Source: JANQTF01 sp041741415 (GTDB lineage Bacteria; Bacteroidota; Bacteroidia; J057). From it: a stretch of DNA of 64,000 nt. The stretch covers positions 4,179 to 68,178 of the forward strand of contig JBGSKC010000062.1 in assembly GCA_041741415.1 (NCBI GenBank), written 5' to 3'. Under the pieces are notes generated by a model. That model saw only the letters and a list, made by a program, of their open reading frames with translations, was not told the DNA's origin and ran no database searches. The position numbers and the translations under genes are program-made. Below are positions 58,468 through 64,000 of the stretch, piece after piece (the first letter of the stretch is position 1; each line of letters opens with the position of its first letter).

Positions 58468-59553
58468 CTAACCTTTTTGCGAAAAACCAGCGAATCGCCC
58501 CAACTGCATCTCGGCGGAAATGACTGGCTGGAGACCTTCAAGCATCTCAACCAGCAAAGCTGTGCTGTATGGCGCAGCCAGCATGCCCTTGGTGCCGAAG
58601 CCCGTGAGCACATGCACCCAGGGAAAAATCGGGTGGCTGCCCAGCACAGGCCGCCGGTTGGGCGTCGTGGGCCGGATCCCGGCTCGCTGGCCCATTACTT
58701 CCACCTCCGCCGACAACACCTGGCTCAATTGGGCCAAGATTTCATTTCGCCCCTCCTCCGTGGGTTCCAGCCCTTCAAATTCATTCCGGTAAGTTGATCC
58801 CACCACCCAATGGCCCGGCTGCCTGCCCGGAACGAGATAGACCTTTTTGCTCAGGGCAAATGGCAAATCGGGCAAGCCCGGAATGCGAACATCTAGAATT
58901 TCTCCCTTGTTGGGCCGGATCGGCAAAGCCGCAAACAAAGGATGCTCCCTGATACGGTAGCCCTCGCAATGCACCATCTGATCCACCTGTATTCGCTCCC
59001 CTGCCCAGCTCAGAAATTTGTTTTCCCAGTCCAGATCCTGATAATCAAGGGTGCCCGAAAGCAGCCTTCCGCCACGGGCCACGAGGGTTTCCTGCAGCCA
59101 GGCCACCAGTCCGGCAATGTCCACCCAGCCGCAGGGCTGAATCAGCAGCCCGCCCAATGGGTTGTGCAGCCATTCAGGAAATAATGGATTGGATTCAATT
59201 TTCACCAAAGAGGCAAACCCCGGTTCTGCGCTCTTTCCCATCCAGGCGTTGTATTCTGCCAAATCCTGAAAGGGCCGAAAAATAGGTAGCGGGTGAACAA
59301 ACTGCCTCGCTCCCTGAAAAGCAGGTTTTGCCAGCCAGCTGTGCAGCGCGGCGAGCAAGGCATCTGCCATCCAGGTTTTGGCACCCAGCCTGCCGGTAAT
59401 CACATTGTAGAGGCCTGCTGCAACCGGCGAGGCAGACCCGGGGGCTTTGTCGTCCACGAGCAGAACCTGCCAGCCCGTTGCCTGCAACCGGCAGGCAGCC
59501 ATGCTCCCTGCGAGTCCGCCGCCCACAACAAGCACCCGTTTGCTCAGGCTCAT
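58468..59553 (-). CDS. FAD-dependent oxidoreductase, DAO family
   Basis: A 361-residue flavoprotein with the Rossmann motif VLVVGGGLAGSMAACRL at the start and the FAD-binding C-terminal pattern RAGIRPTTPNRRPVLG, plus GFGTKGML near the end. It is a D-amino-acid oxidase/glycine oxidase-like amine oxidoreductase; the substrate is unknown. Its ATG overlaps the stop of lpxB by 4 bases (ATGA). Context with lpxB does not define a lipid role. Confidence 0.88.
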   Translation of the reverse strand: MSLSKRVLVVGGGLAGSMAACRLQATGWQVLLVDDKAPGSASPVAAGLYNVITGRLGAKTWMADALLAALHSWLAKPAFQGARQFVHPLPIFRPFQDLAEYNAWMGKSAEPGFASLVKIESNPLFPEWLHNPLGGLLIQPCGWVDIAGLVAWLQETLVARGGRLLSGTLDYQDLDWENKFLSWAGERIQVDQMVHCEGYRIREHPLFAALPIRPNKGEILDVRIPGLPDLPFALSKKVYLVPGRQPGHWVVGSTYRNEFEGLEPTEEGRNEILAQLSQVLSAEVEVMGQRAGIRPTTPNRRPVLGSHPIFPWVHVLTGFGTKGMLAAPYSTALLVEMLEGLQPVISAEMQLGRFAGFSQKG

Positions 59554-60674
59554 GCGGAGTGGGTTGGCAGGGTGGAAAAATGGCGGAGCAGCCCTTCGGC
59601 TGTCCGGCGGGAAGCGCCCCGGTCGCCAAGGCGCGAGCGAAGCTCAGCGTAATCTGCGGCCAGCTGCTCCCGCAGTCCGTCACTGAGCAAAGCCTTCATT
59701 TCCTCCAGCAGTCGCCCGCTGTTCATCTCCTGCTGGATCAGCTCTGTTACTGCCCTGCGACCGAGAATCAGGTTGACAAGCGAAATAAAAGGCACTTTCA
59801 CGAGGCGCTTTCCGATGGCGTAGGACAGAGCTGAGCCGCGGTAGCAAACGACTTCAGGAACCCCGAAAAGTGCCGTTTCCAGGGTGGCAGTGCCCGAAGT
59901 CACGGCGGCGGCCCTGGCCTGGCCCAGCAATTCGTGTGTCCGGTTTTGCCAGATCTCCACCTTCGATTCGCCCACCAGCTCCTGATACAGTTCCATCGGC
60001 TGAGACCGGGCACCGGCAATGATGAAGCGATGACCGGGAAAATGAGGGATGAGCGACAGCATCACTGGGAGCATTTTTTTGATTTCCTGGCGGCGGGAGC
60101 CCGGCAGCAGGGCGATCACGGGCTGCCCGGGTTCGGTGGCTGCTGTTTCATCGGGCAAAGCATCCAGCAGCGGGTGCCCCACAAATTCCACCTCCACACC
60201 CTCCTGCCGGTAAAAATCCTCCTCAAAAGGCAGGATCACGAACATCCGGTCCACAAAGGCCTTTACCGTTTTCACCCTGCCTTTTTTCCAGGCCCAGAGC
60301 TGTGGAGAAATATAGTAGTAAACCGGAATGCCCAGCGATTTGAAAAAGGGAGCCAGCCGGAGGTTAAAGCCCGGATAATCGACCAGCACCACAGCGTCGG
60401 GTTGCCAGGCGCGCACATCAGCCTTGATGCGGCGAAACAGCTCCCGGATGGTGCCAAGGTTGCGCAGCACTTCGGCAAAGCCCATGAAATTGCCTTCGCG
60501 CACATGCGCTATGAGCTGGCAGCCAGCCCCCTCCATGACGTCGCCGCCCATGCCGCGGGCTTCCAGATCAGGAAGAACTTCATGCAGAGCCCGGAGAAAA
60601 TTTCCTGCATGGAGGTCACCGGAATCTTCTCCAGCCACCACATACAAACGTTTTAAGCGTTTTGAGCCAACCAT
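59550..60674 (-). CDS. lpxB: Lipid-A-disaccharide synthase
   Basis: A 374-residue GT-B glycosyltransferase that joins UDP-2,3-diacylglucosamine and lipid X in lipid A synthesis, at the inner face of the inner membrane. Family motifs are VVAGEDSGDLHAGNFLRAL at the start, GMGGDVMEGAG, VDYPGFNLRLA, SPQLWAWKKGR and the donor-binding SGTATLETALFGVPEVVCYR. It overlaps the upstream GNAT gene by 22 bases and the downstream oxidoreductase by 4. Its presence shows the organism makes lipid A. Confidence 0.97.
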   Translation of the reverse strand: MVGSKRLKRLYVVAGEDSGDLHAGNFLRALHEVLPDLEARGMGGDVMEGAGCQLIAHVREGNFMGFAEVLRNLGTIRELFRRIKADVRAWQPDAVVLVDYPGFNLRLAPFFKSLGIPVYYYISPQLWAWKKGRVKTVKAFVDRMFVILPFEEDFYRQEGVEVEFVGHPLLDALPDETAATEPGQPVIALLPGSRRQEIKKMLPVMLSLIPHFPGHRFIIAGARSQPMELYQELVGESKVEIWQNRTHELLGQARAAAVTSGTATLETALFGVPEVVCYRGSALSYAIGKRLVKVPFISLVNLILGRRAVTELIQQEMNSGRLLEEMKALLSDGLREQLAADYAELRSRLGDRGASRRTAEGLLRHFSTLPTHSA

Positions 60675-61201
60675 TTTTCCTTGCTGAGTTTGAAGCGAAT
60701 GAATGGAATTCTCCCCTCGGCGGAAGGTTCTGCTCCCCCGGTTACATGAAGCAGTGAGAAGCCCAATGCTTCCAGCACCTGACGGGAAGGATGGTTATGC
60801 GGCAGGCATTCAGCGTGAACTTCCTTCAAGTGAAGGCTATCAAAACCGTAGGCAAGCAGGGCCTTGCAAGCCTGGTTCATCCAGCCTTTTCCCTGGCAGT
60901 CGCGGTCGAGCCAATAGCCAAGGCTGCCCCGATGTTTGGCCATGTCGAGGTGAACAAATCCGACCATTCCGCACAAGTTGCCTTCCTGCCAATAACCAAG
61001 ATTAAGCGATTTTCCTTCACTCGCTTGCTCTTTATGCTGGCGAATGCTGCGTAATGCGTCGGCGGCATTGGTAAAATCCAACACCCATGGAAACAAAGGG
61101 GCCAGCCACGCGCGGTTTTTGTTAACCAGCGCGGCAGATTCCTCGGCATGGTGTTCATCCCGCAGGGCCAAAAAACCAGATTCGCTCACCTCGATTCTCA
61201 T
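60653..61201 (-). CDS. GNAT family N-acetyltransferase (RimJ/RimL-like)
   Basis: A 182-residue protein. The acetyl-CoA-binding signature RGSLGYWLDRDCQGKGWMNQACKALLAYGF has the Q/RxxGxG/A pattern, and AECLPHNHPSRQVLEALGFS is the typical RimJ-like C-terminal motif. It may acetylate a ribosomal protein or other N-terminus; the substrate is not known. Its ATG overlaps the surE stop (ATGA) and its end overlaps lpxB by 22 bases, so it is tightly coupled. The ATG at 61199-61201 is the natural start. Confidence 0.9.
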   Translation of the reverse strand: MRIEVSESGFLALRDEHHAEESAALVNKNRAWLAPLFPWVLDFTNAADALRSIRQHKEQASEGKSLNLGYWQEGNLCGMVGFVHLDMAKHRGSLGYWLDRDCQGKGWMNQACKALLAYGFDSLHLKEVHAECLPHNHPSRQVLEALGFSLLHVTGGAEPSAEGRIPFIRFKLSKEKWLAQNA

Positions 61202-61977
61202 GTCACCTGAAGGCTCCAGGGCCATTCGCTGAACTGAGGCCGCTGGTGGTGGGCAGTGAGGTCCTGGTTCATGGGGGTCACAGACACGTAGCCGTGGGCA
61301 AGTGCGTGTTCGTCGGTGTCGTCGCCGTGGTCCATGAGGGCAAACTTGCCGGTGAGCCAATAGTATTTTCTGCCGTTGGGGTCCACGCGTTCGTCAAACT
61401 CTTCGACCCAGCGCCCCATGGCCTGGCGGGTCACGCGGATGCCTTTGATTTCCTCCGGCGGGAGGTTGGGGATGTTCACATTGAGGCACTGGCCGGGCTG
61501 CAGGCCCTGGCTGAGGGCGAGCGACAACACGGCGCGGACGGCGACCTTGGCAGCACTGAGGTCGGCTTCGTGGGAAAAATTGCAGAGCGAAAAGCCGATG
61601 GCGGGAATTTGCTGGAGAGCGCCTTCGCGGGCGGCGGAGAGGGTACCGCTATAAATGGTGCTCACAGAGGAGTTGGCTCCGTGGTTGATGCCGGAGAGAA
61701 TGAGGTCGGGAGTTGACTGCATGATCACGCCGGTGGCCAGCTTCACGCAGTCTGCCGGGGTGCCGTTCACTGCGTAGCCGGTGAGACCAAATGGCAGTGC
61801 CTCTTTGTAGATGCGCAGCGGCTTCCCGATGCTGATGGCATGGCCCATGCCGCTTTGGGCGCTGTCGGGGGCCACCACAGTGGTATCGCCGAATTCTCTG
61901 GCTACTTCCAGCAAGGCCATGATGCCAGGTGCGTGGATGCCGTCGTCGTTGGAAATGAGAAGCTGTGGGCGGGTCAT
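61198..61977 (-). CDS. surE: 5'/3'-nucleotidase SurE
   Basis: A 259-residue metal-dependent phosphatase that removes phosphate from nucleoside monophosphates. The metal motif ISNDDGIHAPG is at residues 8-18, and SGINHGANSSVSTIYSGTLSAAREGA at about 95-120 is the second signature, with the catalytic Asn. The C-terminal QDLTAHHQRP is typical. First gene of the surE-GNAT-lpxB-oxidoreductase set; it begins 46 bases from the end of the aldo/keto reductase gene. Confidence 0.97.
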   Translation of the reverse strand: MTRPQLLISNDDGIHAPGIMALLEVAREFGDTTVVAPDSAQSGMGHAISIGKPLRIYKEALPFGLTGYAVNGTPADCVKLATGVIMQSTPDLILSGINHGANSSVSTIYSGTLSAAREGALQQIPAIGFSLCNFSHEADLSAAKVAVRAVLSLALSQGLQPGQCLNVNIPNLPPEEIKGIRVTRQAMGRWVEEFDERVDPNGRKYYWLTGKFALMDHGDDTDEHALAHGYVSVTPMNQDLTAHHQRPQFSEWPWSLQVT

Positions 61978-62022
61978 GTAGAAGAGGTTGAAAGGGAAAG
62001 ATGCTGCGAATGAGGCTAACGA

Positions 62023-63006
62023 TTACCAGAGATGATGAACATGCGGCCTGATGAACTTGTCATAAACTTGCTTCGCATCCCGCATGGCCATGTCGGGGAG
62101 GGGCGGTAATTGTGAAGCGAGGACGTTGCCATCTACCTGTTCAGGACTGCTGGCACCCGGAATCACACAGGAAATGGCCTCGTGCATGAGGATCCAGCCA
62201 AGGGCGTGCTGCACGAGGTAGTCTTCGCCAAACAGCCGCTTGAATTCCTTCACGGCTTTGAGGCCCTCTTCCATCGGAACGCCGGAGAAGGTTTCCCCTT
62301 TGTCGAAGGCTTGCCCTTCCCTGTTGAAGTGGCGGTGGTCGCCGGGGTCAAACTGTGTGCTGGCGCTGATTTTGCCACTGAGCAATCCGCTGGCGAGGGG
62401 CACCCGGGCGATGACCCCGACATTCGCTTCGATCGCAGCGGGGAAAAATTCCTCAGCGGGTTTCATGCGCATGAGGTTGAAGATGATCTGGACGGTGGCC
62501 ACGCCGGGGTGCTGAATCGCGGCCATGGCTTCCGCCACCGTTTCGACGCTCACGCCAAAATGACGGATTTTCCCCTGCTTTTTCATTTCCTCCATGGCCT
62601 CAAACACTTCGGCACGGTGATACACCTCTGTGGGCGGGCAGTGCAGCTGGACGAGGTCGATGGCATCGCGGCCCATGTTGCGGAGCGAATCTTCTACGAA
62701 GCGCAGGAGCGCTGCTGGCTGATAGCCTTCGGCTACATGCGGCTGAATTTTTCGCCCGATTTTGGTGGCCACGATCACGCGCTCGGTGCGGCTTTTGACC
62801 ACGCGGGCTACCGTTTTCTCACTCAGCCCATCGCTGTACACGTCGGCGGTGTCAATGAAGTTCACGCCTTCATCAATGGCTTTGTGAATGATGCTTTCGG
62901 AAAGGGATTCATTAAAGGGAGAGCCCCAACGCCCCCCGACTTGCCAGGCCCCGAGGGCGACTTCTGAGATTTTCCAGCCGGTTTTTCCGAGCGTGCGGTA
63001 TTTCAT
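62023..63006 (-). CDS. Aldo/keto reductase
   Basis: A 327-residue NADPH-dependent oxidoreductase with the TIM-barrel catalytic set: D52 and Y57 in NFIDTADVYSDG, K82 in VATKIGRK and H122 in LVQLHCPP. The cofactor-binding C-terminal IPGASSPEQVDGN is present. It belongs to the group of L-glyceraldehyde-3-phosphate- or xylose-type reductases (YajO-like); the substrate is unknown. An 8-bp inverted repeat stands 6 bases before its ATG. Confidence 0.94.
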   Translation of the reverse strand: MKYRTLGKTGWKISEVALGAWQVGGRWGSPFNESLSESIIHKAIDEGVNFIDTADVYSDGLSEKTVARVVKSRTERVIVATKIGRKIQPHVAEGYQPAALLRFVEDSLRNMGRDAIDLVQLHCPPTEVYHRAEVFEAMEEMKKQGKIRHFGVSVETVAEAMAAIQHPGVATVQIIFNLMRMKPAEEFFPAAIEANVGVIARVPLASGLLSGKISASTQFDPGDHRHFNREGQAFDKGETFSGVPMEEGLKAVKEFKRLFGEDYLVQHALGWILMHEAISCVIPGASSPEQVDGNVLASQLPPLPDMAMRDAKQVYDKFIRPHVHHLW

Positions 63007-63011
63007 AATCC

Positions 63012-63039
63012 TTTGGAGGCTTGTTGTTCGTCCTCCAAA
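63012..63039. repeat. Perfect 8-bp inverted repeat before the aldo/keto reductase start
   Basis: TTTGGAGG (63012-63019) pairs exactly with CCTCCAAA (63032-63039) around 12 bases. It ends 6 bases before the ATG, so it can form a hairpin that hides the ribosome-binding region, or be an operator. Confidence 0.5.
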
Positions 63040-63075
63040 TTACCACAAAGCCCGGGGAAAGCCAGAAGCGGGTTG

Positions 63076-63726
63076 TTAAATTTGGTAATAGACCGAGATC
63101 CCGGACTGAATGGGGGAAAGGGAGAATTGGATGAATTGGAATGGGGTCAGGCCCGCAGATATTGGATTCGCACGGGGAAACCATGCTGCGTAAAGATCGG
63201 CGACGGTGGTCTCGACGAATACGCGGTCCCAGGCCCGAAACCCAACATGGAAGCTGGCTCCGGTTTTGACTTGAAAATCAGCGCCAGTATTGACTGAGGA
63301 AGCACCGCCCTGCCTTGTCCCGCTGCTCCACCACTGAAACTGGCCTTCGGTATTGCCTCTGATTACGCCATAAAACCTGGTGCCCAGGGGTTGGTAATAA
63401 CCCAAGGAAATGTGAAGCCCGAGGGTGCTGAAGCTGTTTCTCTGACGACCCGCCGGGGCACCATTCTGGAAAAAATTTCCCGAGTACAAGACAGGGAGAG
63501 AAGCAGAAAAAATCAGGTGCTCCTTCGGAAAAAATTGCAGGCCCGGACTCACACTGAGCCAGCCATTTCCCTGGGTGTTATTGGCCTGATTGAAAAGATT
63601 TAGGGAAAGGCCCGCCCCTGAACCGATGCGCAGTTGTCTAGCGGTTCCTTCGCTGTTCACCACCTGAGCGCTGGCGGCGGGGAGAAGGCATGCAAAAAAA
63701 GCAAAGAAGAATAATGGCTTTTTCAT
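63076..63726 (-). CDS. Outer-membrane beta-barrel-like protein, unknown function
   Basis: A 216-residue protein with signal peptide FFFAFFACLLPAASAQ. The rest alternates in short hydrophobic strands with aromatic ends (GWLSVSPGLQFF, HLIFSASLPVLYSG, LHISLGYYQPLGTRF, ISVYYQI at the C-terminus ending in Ile rather than Phe), as in eight-strand outer-membrane barrels of Bacteroidota. No enzymatic motif. The ATG at 63724-63726 was chosen for the signal peptide; the frame is open upstream to 63873. It lies 69 bases upstream of the aldo/keto reductase. Confidence 0.68.
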   Translation of the reverse strand: MKKPLFFFAFFACLLPAASAQVVNSEGTARQLRIGSGAGLSLNLFNQANNTQGNGWLSVSPGLQFFPKEHLIFSASLPVLYSGNFFQNGAPAGRQRNSFSTLGLHISLGYYQPLGTRFYGVIRGNTEGQFQWWSSGTRQGGASSVNTGADFQVKTGASFHVGFRAWDRVFVETTVADLYAAWFPRANPISAGLTPFQFIQFSLSPIQSGISVYYQI

Positions 63727-63876
63727 GGAAAAGCAGGGTTTGGCCAAAGGTATCCAAAGGGGCAGAAAGAGTTGGACCAGGGAAAGAATTTTATCTGATG
63801 GCAGGCTGAATCCTGCTTCCACACTTGCAGAAAGCCCCTTCACCATCCTGCTCTGGGGGCAGGGCTTACGCATTAC

Positions 63877-64000
63877 TCAAGTTATGCCGAAGATAACGGT
63901 TTCGAGGAAGTCATTGGAGAGAGTGGCTCTGAGTCTTGCGACCTTTCCTGAGATTTTTTCTGGTTTCCTGGCTTTAATCAAGTTGAGCGCCATGAGTCTG
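63877..64000 (-). CDS. Possible C-terminal end of a DDE transposase (cut by window edge)
   Basis: The minus strand reads RLMALNLIKARKPEKISGKV and on to SNDFLETVIFGIT before a TGA at 63877-63879; 40 residues are visible. The ALNLIK start, Lys/Arg-rich middle and NDFLETVIF end resemble, by eye, the C-terminal tail of ISAs1/IS4-type transposases (ALNLLK ... DDYLLKVLF pattern). The rest of the gene is outside the window. CAGGGCTTACGC at about 63859-63870, just beyond the stop, could be the end of an insertion sequence. Confidence 0.4.
   Translation of the reverse strand, partial: RLMALNLIKARKPEKISGKVARLRATLSNDFLETVIFGIT

Noticed and set aside
1..64000. CRISPR arrays, rRNA and tRNA genes
   Set aside because: No regularly spaced repeats, no tRNA T-loop in any gap, and no rRNA-like sequence were seen; gaps are all shorter than about 270 bases.

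Overview
The window is a dense, high-GC chromosomal segment of a Bacteroidota bacterium, probably from the Saprospiria/Lewinella side of the phylum (inference). The evidence is a type IX secretion (T9SS) cargo protein with a C-terminal sorting domain, a PorW/SprE-like T9SS lipoprotein, promoters of the TTG-N19-21-TAnnTTTG type, an F-type ATP synthase operon that lacks beta and epsilon, and many secreted proteins with AQ-type signal-peptide ends. I count 58 protein-coding genes, two of them cut by the window edges. I found no tRNA, rRNA or CRISPR array. No gene-free stretch is longer than about 270 bases.

Layout. 1-3.6 kb: thioredoxin reductase (cut by the left edge), a secreted Ig-like protein, a DinB-fold protein and a bile-acid:Na+-type symporter. 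3.6-11.7 kb: a carbohydrate island with a GT39-like membrane protein, MFS sugar transporter, TIM-barrel sugar isomerase and Gfo/Idh/MocA dehydrogenase, facing a GH13 lipoprotein and a LacI regulator. 11.9-15.7 kb: a Wzz/BY-kinase-like polysaccharide protein, a GT2 glycosyltransferase and a VOC-fold protein. 15.7-20.2 kb: SRPBCC protein, Crp/Fnr regulator, GH10 xylanase lipoprotein and a BNR-repeat T9SS cargo protein. 20.5-23.9 kb: tex and pfkA, divergent. 23.9-28.3 kb: an operon of three related secreted amidohydrolases, only one of which keeps a full metal site. 28.5-30.8 kb: a solitary nuoK, hslU without hslV, and a cytidine deaminase.

30.9-36.1 kb: the rimP-nusA-infB translation/transcription operon, with a terminator-like hairpin and a second promoter between nusA and infB. 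36.2-41.4 kb: MATE exporter, unknown secreted protein, pheS, LRR protein, DUF2071-like protein and a membrane protein. 41.5-49.1 kb: M23 peptidase, bactofilin, then the ATP synthase genes atpZ-like, atpI-like, atpB, E, F, H, A, G. 49.4-55 kb: the PorW/SprE-like lipoprotein, a NeuD-like acetyltransferase, IscA/HesB, GcvH and a GT4 glycosyltransferase. 55-64 kb: a very large TolB-propeller/beta-barrel protein, an overlapping operon surE-GNAT-lpxB-FAD oxidoreductase, an aldo/keto reductase, an outer-membrane protein, and what looks like the C-terminal tail of a transposase at the right edge.

Most of the window is housekeeping and envelope biology. The parts that most deserve follow-up are the amidohydrolase operon with two metal-ligand-deficient members, the nusA/infB leader structure, the atypical BY-kinase domain, the TolB-like protein with a degenerate peptidase domain, and the possible insertion-sequence end at the right edge.
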